From contig NZ_LQCI01000051.1 in assembly GCF_001613935.1 (NCBI RefSeq), forward strand, positions 155,118 through 219,117: a stretch of 64,000 nt of DNA, in the 5' to 3' direction. The DNA is from Amycolatopsis regifaucium (GTDB taxonomy: Bacteria; Actinomycetota; Actinomycetes; Mycobacteriales; Pseudonocardiaceae). Below the pieces are notes generated by a model, which was not told where the DNA came from, ran no database searches, and saw only the letters and a program-made list of their open reading frames with translations. The first letter of the stretch is position 1; every line of letters begins with the position of its first letter. This document shows positions 1-7,706 of this stretch, one piece after another. A program made the translations under genes and the position numbers.

Positions 1-1590
1 CAGCTCCAGGAGCGCGTCGACGCCGTCGCGGGCGCGCTTCCCGTCCGGCCGGGTGACCGGGTGGCCATCCTGTGCCCGCAGAGCGCGGACTACGTCGTCG
101 GTTTCCTCGGCGCGATCACCGCGGGCGCGATCGCCGTCCCGCTGTTCGACCCCGGGCTGCCCGGCCACGCCGGACGGCTCGCCGCGGTGCTGACCGACTG
201 CTCCCCCACCGCCGTCGTCACCACCGCGGCGGCCGAGGACGCGGTCCGCGGGTTCCTGTCCGGTCTGCCCGGCGGCGAACGGGTCGCCGTCCTCGCGGCA
301 GACCAGCCCGCCGAAGGACCTGCCCGCGCGTGGCCGGTACCGGAAGCGGCGCCGGACGACGTGGCGTATCTGCAGTACACCTCCGGTTCGACCCGCAGCC
401 CCGCCGGTGTGGTGCTGACCCACGCGAACGTGCTGGCCAACGTCGCACAGGCGGTACACGGCCTCGGCATCGACCCGGCGTCGGGAACCACCGTGTCGTG
501 GCTGCCGCTGTTCCACGACATGGGTCTCGTCCTCGGTCTGATCACCCCGCTGGCGATGGGCATGCGGTCGGTGCTGATGGATCCGCTGGCCTTCATCGAA
601 CGGCCGGTCCGGTGGCTGGAGCTGCTGAGCGACCACAACGGAAGCTGGAGCGCCGCGCCGAACTTCGCGTTCCACTACTCCGCGACCCGGGTACGCGAAG
701 AGGACCGCGCCAGGCTTCGCCTCGACCGCGTCGCGGCGATCGTGAACGGCGCCGAGCCGATCAACCCCGACGTGCTCGACCGGTTCCACGCCACCTTCGC
801 CGATTCCGGCTACCGGCCGGAGAAGACCCGCCCCGCGTACGGGCTGGCCGAGGCGACCGTCTTCGTCACCACCGGGCCTGGCGAGCCGCCACGCGTGGCC
901 ACGTTCGACCGCGCCGCACTCGGAACCGGGACGGCGCGCCAGGCCGACGACGGCCTCAAACTCGTCGCCTGCGGTGTCCCCGTCGGCCAGCACGTGGCGC
1001 TGGTCGATCCGGAAACCGGCGTGGTGCTGGAAGACGGCTCGGTCGGCGAGATCTGGGTGCACGGGCCCAACGTCGGCACCGGCTACTGGCAGAAGCCCTT
1101 GGAGAGCACCGAAACCTTCGGTGCCCGGCTGACCGGCGACCACGAAGGGCTCCCTGAGTGGCCGTGGCTGCGCACCGGAGACCTCGGCGTCCGCCACGAC
1201 GGCGAGATCTACATCGCCGGCCGGATCAAGGATCTGCTCATCGTCGACGGCCGCAACCACTACCCGCAGGACGTCGAAGCGACGGCGGCCTCGGCCGACC
1301 GGGACATCCGGCCCGGCAGCGTCGCCGCGTTCGCCGTCGAGGGGACCGACACCGAAGCCGCGGTCATCGTGGCCGAACATCGCCGCCACACCGAACTGAC
1401 CACGGAGGACGAACGCGCCCTCGCCGCGTCGATCCGGCGGCTCGTTTCCGACGCGCACGGCCTCTCGCTGCGTGACGTCGTGCTCGTCCCGGCGGGCCGG
1501 GTCCCGCGTACCTCCAGCGGCAAGATCGCCCGCGCCGCCTGCCGCGGCCACTACCTCGCCGGCGACTACGGAAAGGCACTGGTGCGATGA
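1..1590 (+). CDS. Fatty acyl-AMP ligase (FAAL), FadD32-like, 5'-truncated by window edge
   Basis: Activates a fatty acid as acyl-adenylate and loads it onto the carrier domain of a polyketide synthase. The frame is open from base 1, so the N-terminus lies outside the window. Seen in the sequence: the adenylation P-loop-like YTSGSTRSPAGVVLTH, WLPLFHDMGLV, a YGLAEATVFV motif, TGDLG, and near the C-terminus GRIKDLLIVDGRNHYPQDVE followed by RTSSGKIARAACR. The GRNHYPQD signature is typical of FAAL/FadD32 proteins rather than acyl-CoA synthetases. The stop overlaps the ATG of the Pks13-like gene (ATGA), so the two are translationally coupled, as expected for an acyl-AMP donor and its dedicated synthase. 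The orthology to FadD32 is inferred from these motifs and from the neighbour. Confidence 0.93.
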   Translation, partial: QLQERVDAVAGALPVRPGDRVAILCPQSADYVVGFLGAITAGAIAVPLFDPGLPGHAGRLAAVLTDCSPTAVVTTAAAEDAVRGFLSGLPGGERVAVLAADQPAEGPARAWPVPEAAPDDVAYLQYTSGSTRSPAGVVLTHANVLANVAQAVHGLGIDPASGTTVSWLPLFHDMGLVLGLITPLAMGMRSVLMDPLAFIERPVRWLELLSDHNGSWSAAPNFAFHYSATRVREEDRARLRLDRVAAIVNGAEPINPDVLDRFHATFADSGYRPEKTRPAYGLAEATVFVTTGPGEPPRVATFDRAALGTGTARQADDGLKLVACGVPVGQHVALVDPETGVVLEDGSVGEIWVHGPNVGTGYWQKPLESTETFGARLTGDHEGLPEWPWLRTGDLGVRHDGEIYIAGRIKDLLIVDGRNHYPQDVEATAASADRDIRPGSVAAFAVEGTDTEAAVIVAEHRRHTELTTEDERALAASIRRLVSDAHGLSLRDVVLVPAGRVPRTSSGKIARAACRGHYLAGDYGKALVR

Positions 1591-4500
1591 GAAACCCGTC
1601 GTTGGACACCCCCGCGCTGCGCCGCTGGCTGCTCGACACCGTCGCCGGGCACATCGGCGTGGACTCCGCCCGGCTCGAACCCGACCGTCCGCTCAGTGAC
1701 TACGGCCTGTCCTCCCGTCAGGCCGTCGGCATCGCCGCGGACCTCGAAGACCTGCTCGGCACACCGCTCCCGGCGACGCTGCTGTGGGAGAGCCCGACCA
1801 TCGACCACCTCGCCCGCTCCCTCACCGGCGGCGGCGAACCGGAACCGGAGCCGACCGGTACCGATCGCCGCCGGACCGACCCGATCGCCGTCGTCGGCCT
1901 CGGCTGCCGCTGGCCGGGCGCGAACGGCCTCGAGGAGTTCTGGGACCTGCTGCGGACAGGACGGGACGCCGTCCGGACGGCGCCGCCGGGCCGCTGGACC
2001 GCCGACGCCGCACCGGTGGTCGGCGGTTTCCTCGACGACGTAGCCGGTTTCGACGCCGACCATTTCGGCATCACCCCGCGTGAGGCGTCCACGATGGATC
2101 CGCAGCAGCGGATGCTCCTCGAAGTCGCCTGGGCGGCCCTGGAACACGCCGGGATCGCGCCGGTTTCCCTGCGCGGCAGCCGGACCGGCGTGTTCACCGG
2201 CATCTCCACCCACGACTACGGGCATCTCACGATGGCGGGCGGCGACGTGGATCTGTGGACGGCCACGGGCGCGGCCGGCAGCATTTCCGCCAATCGGCTG
2301 TCCTACATCTACGACCTGCGCGGGCCGAGTATGGCGGTGGACACCGCCTGCTCGTCTTCGCTGGTCGCGGTGCACCACGCGGTACGCGCGCTGCGGGACG
2401 GCGAGGCGGAACTGGCCTTGGCCGCCGGGGTGAACCTCATGCTGCTTCCCGGGCCGACGGCCGCGTTCGCCGCGGCCGGGCTGCTCGCTGGCGACGGCCG
2501 CTGCAAGACCTTCGCCGCGGGCGCCGACGGCATCGCGCGTGCCGAAGGGTGCGGCGTCGTCGTCCTCAAGCGGCTGGCGGACGCCGAGTACGACGGCGAC
2601 CGGGTGCTCGCGGTGATCCGCTCCACCGCGGTCAACTCCGACGGCCGGTCGCAGGGTCTCGCCGCCCCGAATCCCGTCGCCCAGCAGGACATGCTGCGCA
2701 CGGCGTACCACGGCGCGCGGCTCGATCCATCCACTGTGGACTACGTCGAGGCGCACGGCACCGGCACGCTGCTCGGCGACCCGATCGAGGCACGCTCGCT
2801 CGGTGCCGTGCTCGGCAAGGACCGGACGGCCGACGCGCCCTTGCTGATCGGTTCGGTGAAGACGAACATCGCGCACGCGGAGGCGGCCGCCGGGATCGCC
2901 GGGCTGATCAAGGTCGTCCTCGCCATGACCCACGACGAACTGCCGCCCCAGCTGCATTTCACCGCGCCCAACCCGCACATCCCGTTCGACGACCTGCGCC
3001 TTCGGGTGGTGACCGAGCCGACGCCGTGGCCGCGACACTCCGGCCGCGCCACTGCCGGGGTATCCGCGTTCGGGTTCGGTGGGACCAACGCGCACGTGGT
3101 CCTGGAACAGGCGCCGGTGCCGGAACCCGCGCCGGAACGCGCCGACGTCCGGATCGGGCTGCTGTCCGCCCGGACCGCCGACCGGCTCACCGAACGGGCG
3201 ACCCAACTGGCGAACTGGCTGGAGTCCCCGGCGGCGTCGTCGGCTTCCCTCGCCGACGTCACCCACACGCTGTTCCGGCGTGACAACGGCGGACCGCACC
3301 GCGCCGCTGTCGTCGCCGGGGACACCGCGGAACTGGCGGTACTACTGCGCGCCGTCGGCGCCGGAGCCGATCCGCTGCCCGCCGGGGCGGTCACCGGCTC
3401 GACCCGCACCACCGGCGGACCCGTCTTCGTGTTCTCCGGCCACGGCTCCCAATGGCCCGGCATGGGACGCGGGCTGCTGGCCGCCGAACCCGCCTTCGCC
3501 GCACAGGTCGACAAGCTCCACGACCTGTTCACCGAGCACACCGGCCGGTCACTGCGTTCCTTGCTCACCACGGAGGAGCCCCTGCCACTGCCGGAAACGC
3601 AGGCGGCCATCTTCGGAACGCAGATCGCGCTGGCCGCCCAGTGGGAGGCGCTCGGAGTCCGGCCCGCGGCCGTCATCGGGCACTCGCTGGGCTCCGCGGC
3701 CGCCGCGGTCGTGAGCGGCGTGCTCACTCCCGACGAGGCCGTTCACCTGGTCGCGACGCGTGCCCGGCTGCTCGGCACCATCGGCCCCGGCGGCGCGATG
3801 GCGGCGGTGGAACTGGCACCGGAGGAACTCGAGCTGTACCCGGACATCGAACTCGCCGTCGAATCCGCGCCGGGGCAGCTGACCGTGGCGGGTGACGCCA
3901 CCGTCCTCGACCTGCTCGTCTCGGAACTGGTGGCGGCCGGGCTGACCGCGCGGCGGCTGCCGGTCGAGGTCGCCGGGCATTCCGTCCGCGTCGAACCCGT
4001 CCTGCCCGCGCTCCAGGAGGCACTCGCCGAACTGGGCGGTCGCCGCCCCACCGTGCCCTGGTACGACACGGTTCTGGCCGATCCGCGCGAGTTGCCGGAC
4101 TTCGACGCCGGATACTGGGCCGCGCATCTGCGCCGTCCGGTGCGGTTCCGGCAGGCCGTGGCGGCCGCCGCCGCGGACGGCTACGGCGTCTTCGTCGAGG
4201 TGTCGCCCCATCCGATTCTGCGGGGATCGGTGGCGCGAACCCTTGAAGCCGAGGGAATCCGCGACGCCGTCGTCACCGGAACCCTGCGCCGGGGTCAGGA
4301 CGAGGTCCGCGCGCTCGGTTCGGCCGCGGCCGAACTCTACTGCGCGGGCACCCGGATCACCCCCGCCGATCCGGACGACGGAGCCCGGCTGGTCGACGTC
4401 CCGCCGATGCCGTGGCGGCACGAACGGCACTGGTACACCGCCGTCGAGGAGCCGCCGACGTTCGCGACACGCACGGCCGAACCCGAACCGGTCCGCCGCG

Positions 4501-5789
4501 GTGGCGGGAACCGGCTGACGGAGATCGTCGCCGCCGTCATGGGGCTGCGGCCCGACCGGATCGACGCCGACGTCCCACTCGTCGAACTGGGGCTGGACTC
4601 CCTGATGGCGAACCGGATCCGCGAAGCCGTCCGCCGGGAGTTCGGCACCGAACCCGACGCCGCGAGCGTGCTCCGGGGCGCCACCCTCGCCGACCTGAAT
4701 CGCGATCTCGCACCGCGCGAAGACGAGGATCCGCTTCCGGCACGAGGCCGTGCCTGGGACGCGGCGGACCGGCTGGTGCTCCGCCTGTGGCAGGAGCACA
4801 CCGGGGCCGAAGCGGGCGGCACGCAGGTCCGGTTGACCGAGACTCCCGCGCCGGACCGGCTGGCCGGCCTGATCGCCGAGGGGCTCAGCACCGAACTCGA
4901 CACCCCGATCGACGCCGCGGAACTTCTGCGGCACGACTCGCTCGCGGCCATCGCCGACGTCGCCCGCGCCGTCCTCGACACGAGGGAGGAACGGGGGCCG
5001 GTGCACGTCCTCACGCCCGGAGAGTCCGGTGTCGAACCACTGCTGCTGTTCCACCCCGGCGGCAGTACCTGCACCGTTTACCGGCCCCTGCTGGATCGGC
5101 TGCCGACAGCGGTGCCGTGTGTCGGATTCGAGCGCGTTCCCGGTATCGGCATCGAGGAACGCGTCGAACACCTGCTGCCGCTCGTGCGGGCACAGAACCG
5201 CGGCGGGGCGTACCGGCTGGCAGGCTGGTCCTTCGGCGGAGCGCTGGCCTATGGGGTCGCCACGCGGCTCGCGGAGGAAGGCGAAGAGGTCGAGTTCGTC
5301 GCGCTGATCGACACCATGCTCCCGCTCCCCGAACCGGACCTCGATCCGCGGGCGTCGTCCGCCCGGCGATTCCTGCGGTTCACCGGCTACGTCGAAGGGA
5401 CCTACGGCCGCGAAGTCCGGCTCGGTCACGAGGAGCTGGCACCGTTGCCCGAAGAAAAGCAGATCGAGCTGACCATGCGCCGAGTCGCGGAGGCCGGCTT
5501 GCTCAGCCCCGGTGTCCTCCGGCATCAGCGTCAGTCCTTTTTGGACACGCTGGCGGCGGAACGGGGCACACCACGCCGCTACGACGGCCGTGTCGTCCTC
5601 TATCGGGCGACGGAGCAGTACGCCGCCGGACTCGCGATGGAGCCGCGCTACTCCCGCACGGACCTCGCGGCCGGATGGGCGGAACTGTGCCCAGGACTGG
5701 AGATCGTGCCGGTGGAGGCCCATCACCTGTCGGTGGTCGACCCGCCGCATGTCGATGTCGTGGCGAGGCATCTGGCAGGACTCCTGTGA
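1587..5789 (+). CDS. Pks13-like condensing polyketide synthase (ACP-KS-AT-ACP-TE)
   Basis: A 1400-residue type I synthase with the Pks13 domain order. N-terminal ACP at about 10-80 (DYGLSSRQAV, phosphopantetheine Ser43). KS at 97-510 (Cys255 in DTACSSS, His390 in EAHGTGT, His430 in KTNIAHA). AT at 612-900 (GHSLGS, Ser700; the usual final Glu of the motif is Ser). Second ACP at 975-1045 (LGLDSLMAN, Ser1005). C-terminal thioesterase at 1140-1400 (AGWSFGGALAYG, Ser1215; His1379/1380). The TE matches what I recall of mycobacterial Pks13 in LIDTMLP, HQRQSFLD and FHPGGS. Known role of the family: Claisen condensation of a FAAL-delivered acyl chain with a carboxyacyl unit to give an alpha-alkyl beta-ketoacyl lipid, released by the TE. 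It is shorter than M. tuberculosis Pks13 (about 1730 aa). Product and acceptor are unknown. Starts at the ATG overlapping the FAAL stop. Confidence 0.93.
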   Translation: MRNPSLDTPALRRWLLDTVAGHIGVDSARLEPDRPLSDYGLSSRQAVGIAADLEDLLGTPLPATLLWESPTIDHLARSLTGGGEPEPEPTGTDRRRTDPIAVVGLGCRWPGANGLEEFWDLLRTGRDAVRTAPPGRWTADAAPVVGGFLDDVAGFDADHFGITPREASTMDPQQRMLLEVAWAALEHAGIAPVSLRGSRTGVFTGISTHDYGHLTMAGGDVDLWTATGAAGSISANRLSYIYDLRGPSMAVDTACSSSLVAVHHAVRALRDGEAELALAAGVNLMLLPGPTAAFAAAGLLAGDGRCKTFAAGADGIARAEGCGVVVLKRLADAEYDGDRVLAVIRSTAVNSDGRSQGLAAPNPVAQQDMLRTAYHGARLDPSTVDYVEAHGTGTLLGDPIEARSLGAVLGKDRTADAPLLIGSVKTNIAHAEAAAGIAGLIKVVLAMTHDELPPQLHFTAPNPHIPFDDLRLRVVTEPTPWPRHSGRATAGVSAFGFGGTNAHVVLEQAPVPEPAPERADVRIGLLSARTADRLTERATQLANWLESPAASSASLADVTHTLFRRDNGGPHRAAVVAGDTAELAVLLRAVGAGADPLPAGAVTGSTRTTGGPVFVFSGHGSQWPGMGRGLLAAEPAFAAQVDKLHDLFTEHTGRSLRSLLTTEEPLPLPETQAAIFGTQIALAAQWEALGVRPAAVIGHSLGSAAAAVVSGVLTPDEAVHLVATRARLLGTIGPGGAMAAVELAPEELELYPDIELAVESAPGQLTVAGDATVLDLLVSELVAAGLTARRLPVEVAGHSVRVEPVLPALQEALAELGGRRPTVPWYDTVLADPRELPDFDAGYWAAHLRRPVRFRQAVAAAAADGYGVFVEVSPHPILRGSVARTLEAEGIRDAVVTGTLRRGQDEVRALGSAAAELYCAGTRITPADPDDGARLVDVPPMPWRHERHWYTAVEEPPTFATRTAEPEPVRRGGGNRLTEIVAAVMGLRPDRIDADVPLVELGLDSLMANRIREAVRREFGTEPDAASVLRGATLADLNRDLAPREDEDPLPARGRAWDAADRLVLRLWQEHTGAEAGGTQVRLTETPAPDRLAGLIAEGLSTELDTPIDAAELLRHDSLAAIADVARAVLDTREERGPVHVLTPGESGVEPLLLFHPGGSTCTVYRPLLDRLPTAVPCVGFERVPGIGIEERVEHLLPLVRAQNRGGAYRLAGWSFGGALAYGVATRLAEEGEEVEFVALIDTMLPLPEPDLDPRASSARRFLRFTGYVEGTYGREVRLGHEELAPLPEEKQIELTMRRVAEAGLLSPGVLRHQRQSFLDTLAAERGTPRRYDGRVVLYRATEQYAAGLAMEPRYSRTDLAAGWAELCPGLEIVPVEAHHLSVVDPPHVDVVARHLAGLL

Positions 5790-7267
5790 CCACGGCCCGG
5801 GCCGAGCGGGCGGTCCGGGCCAGACCGCTGCTGGCGGTACTCGGCGCCGGGCTCTTCCTCGTGGCGGTGGACGCGACCGTCCTGCACGTCGCGCTGCCCG
5901 ACCTCGTCCGGCAGCTGCGGCCCGGAGCGGCGGCACAGGTGTGGATCGTGGCGATCTACCCGCTGACCGCCGCGCCGCTGCTGCTGCCGTTCGGCACCCT
6001 CGGCGACCGGTACGGGCGGAGACGCGTGCTGGTCACCGGGTACGTCGTGTTCGGGGTCGCGTCACTCGGCTGCGCGTTCGCACCGAACGTCCCGGTATTG
6101 CTGGGTTTCCGCGCGCTCCTTGGCTGCGGCGGCGCGATGATCATGCCGGTGACGATGTCGCTGCTCCGGGAACTCTTCCCGGAGCAGCGGCAGCGCCGGA
6201 CGGCGATCGCGGTGTGCAGCGGGATCGCGGGCACCGGTTCGGTGTTCGGGCCGATCCTCGGCGGTGTGCTCGTCGAGACGTGGGGGTGGCGCGCCACCTT
6301 CCTGCTGAACCCGCCGGTGATCCTGGCGGCCGTGGTGCTGGCGCTGCGGTGGCTGCCCCGGAATCCACCGGGACGGCGGCCGTGGGACGCGCTCAGCGCG
6401 GGTCTCGCGGCGGGCGGTGTCCTCGGGATCGCGTTCGCCGTCGGACAGCCGGGCTCCTGGCTGACGGCCGTCGTCTCCGGGGTGGCCGGGTGTGTCCTCA
6501 TCGGACTGTTCCTGCGCCGCCAACGCCGGACCGATCCGCCGTTGCTGGACCTGACGTTGTTCCGGCTGCCGGGGGTGCGGGCCGCGGTCGGCGGGGTGCT
6601 GCTGGTGATGAGCACCCTGGTCGGCCTTGGCCTGCTGTTCGCGCAGTACCTGCAGGTGGTGCTCGGCCTCTCCCCGACCGCGGCGGCGGCCCGGCTGCTG
6701 CTGGTACTCGGCGCGTCGGCCGTCGGCAGCGTGGTGACGCCGGCGTTGCTGGAGCGGTTCGGCAACGCGAGGGTCCGCACCGCCGGCTTCGCCGTGACGG
6801 CGTTGTCCTTGGTGGTCCCGTCGACGGGGTCGGCGGCGTTGACCTCGCCGGTGCTTCTCGGCGCCGGGCTGACCGGTTTGGGGCTGGGTATGGCGCTCGC
6901 GCTCACGTCGAGCACCGACACCTTGCTTTCGGCGACTTCGGCGGACCAGGCCGGGGGCGCCGCAGCGGTGGAGAAGACGGGCTACGAACTGGGTGCGGGT
7001 TTCGGCACGACGTTGTTCGGTTCCCTGGCGGCCGCGGTGTACGCGGGGCAGCTGGCGCTCCCGGCCGCGGTCCCCGATCAGGCGCGGCGACTGGCCTTGT
7101 CGGGACCCGCTCAAGCGGAGACGGCGGCCTCAGGCCTCACTCCGCAGTTAGCCGTCGAAGTACTCGACGCCGCACGGGCCGCCTGCACCGTCGGGCTTCA
7201 GGTGTCGGCGGGTGTGGCCGGTGGGGTGTTCTTGGTGGCCGCGGTCGCGTCTCGGACTCGTGAGTGA
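5786..7267 (+). CDS. MFS transporter, DHA2/EmrB-QacA type
   Basis: A 493-residue integral membrane protein, length and hydrophobicity fitting a 14-helix drug:H+ antiporter. Diagnostic motifs are VDATVLHVALPDL in the first helix, the loop motif GTLGDRYGRRRVLVTGY, and GSVFGPILGGVL in the fifth-helix region. The GTG start overlaps the TGA of the Pks13-like gene (GTGA), which sets the start and places this as the third cistron of the operon. In mycolate producers the corresponding lipid is moved by MmpL3. Here an MFS protein sits in the operon and could export the lipid product or an inhibitor; that role is inferred from position only. No accD4-like carboxylase gene follows. Confidence 0.9.
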   Translation: MTTARAERAVRARPLLAVLGAGLFLVAVDATVLHVALPDLVRQLRPGAAAQVWIVAIYPLTAAPLLLPFGTLGDRYGRRRVLVTGYVVFGVASLGCAFAPNVPVLLGFRALLGCGGAMIMPVTMSLLRELFPEQRQRRTAIAVCSGIAGTGSVFGPILGGVLVETWGWRATFLLNPPVILAAVVLALRWLPRNPPGRRPWDALSAGLAAGGVLGIAFAVGQPGSWLTAVVSGVAGCVLIGLFLRRQRRTDPPLLDLTLFRLPGVRAAVGGVLLVMSTLVGLGLLFAQYLQVVLGLSPTAAAARLLLVLGASAVGSVVTPALLERFGNARVRTAGFAVTALSLVVPSTGSAALTSPVLLGAGLTGLGLGMALALTSSTDTLLSATSADQAGGAAAVEKTGYELGAGFGTTLFGSLAAAVYAGQLALPAAVPDQARRLALSGPAQAETAASGLTPQLAVEVLDAARAACTVGLQVSAGVAGGVFLVAAVASRTRE

Positions 7268-7365
7268 TCCGGGTCGTTCTATTGAGGGATAGGGCAACGG
7301 TGGCGTGTCGGTGCCGGTGGTCGTGAGTGGCGTTTCGTGTTCTAACCCGAATCGCCACTCACGAC
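7262..7365. repeat. Family-A palindromic intergenic repeat
   Basis: Starts with GTGAGTGATCCGGGTCGTT at the MFS stop codon and ends with CCGAATCGCCACTCACGAC. An internal hairpin has arms 7320-7337 and 7348-7365 (18 nt, one mismatch). The internal stretch TATTGAGGGATAGGGCAAC recurs in related form at about 53224. Similar ends occur at 15380, 38226, 53203 and 63810. Probable REP- or MITE-like element that may act as a terminator after the MFS gene. Confidence 0.7.
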
Positions 7366-7386
7366 ACCCACCACGCACGAGACGCG

Positions 7387-7415
7387 AAAAGGCCCCACCC
7401 TTGCCGGGTGGGGCC
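7387..7415 (-). terminator. Rho-independent terminator downstream of the tRNA-Val genes
   Basis: A perfect 10-bp GC-rich stem (7391-7400 with 7406-7415) and a 5-nt loop, followed on the minus strand by TTTT (7390-7387). It lies 11 nt past the 3' end of tRNA-Val(CAC) and so fits the end of the tRNA transcript. Confidence 0.88.
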
Positions 7416-7425
7416 TTCTCCGCGG

Positions 7426-7497
7426 TGGGCGATACTGGGATCGAACCAGTGACCTCTTCGGTGTGAACGAAGCGCTCTCCCCCTGAGCTAATCGCCC
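7426..7497 (-). tRNA. tRNA-Val (anticodon CAC)
   Basis: Reading the minus strand gives a complete 72-nt cloverleaf. The acceptor stem is GGGCGAT/ATCGCCC with discriminator A. The D arm is AGCTCAGGGGGAGAGC. The anticodon stem CTTCG/CGAAG closes the loop TTCACAC (anticodon CAC, reading GUG). The T arm contains GGTTCGATCCC. The bases after the discriminator read CCG, so the CCA end is not encoded. It lies 35 bp downstream of tRNA-Val(GAC) and is probably cotranscribed with it. Confidence 0.96.
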
Positions 7498-7532
7498 GTG
7501 GTACGAACTCCGGTCCGCCGGGGAAGCGAACC

Positions 7533-7607
7533 TGGTGCGCGATACTGGGATTGAACCAGTGACCTCTTCCGTGTCAGGGAAGCGCTCTCCCGCTGAGCTA
7601 AACGCGC
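7533..7607 (-). tRNA. tRNA-Val (anticodon GAC)
   Basis: A minus-strand cloverleaf with acceptor 5' GCGCGTT and 3' ATCGCGC, D arm AGCTCAGCGGGAGAGC, anticodon stem CTTCC/GGAAG around loop CTGACAC (anticodon GAC, reading GUC), and T loop GGTTCAATCCC. ACCA is encoded (7536-7533). The sixth acceptor pair is a U6-U67 mismatch where the neighbouring tRNA-Val has A-U. Confidence 0.95.
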
Positions 7608-7706
7608 GTGGTGAAGTTGTTCGTACTGAAGACAGTTTAGCGGACCCGTTTCGGGGCCCGCGCAGGGGATCCCCTTCTCGATCGAACCCCAGGCGAGCGG
7701 GCGGAT

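Noticed and set aside
3549..5936. A 795-codon minus-strand open frame opposite the Pks13-like gene
   Set aside because: No recognisable domain; the plus strand encodes intact AT, ACP and TE motifs here.
1..7267. Reading the window as a Mycobacterium or Corynebacterium mycolate locus
   Set aside because: accD4, mmpL3 and antigen-85 type genes are absent next to the pair, and the rest of the window (rubber oxygenase, family A/B hairpins, PUFA-like cluster) fits Pseudonocardiaceae better.
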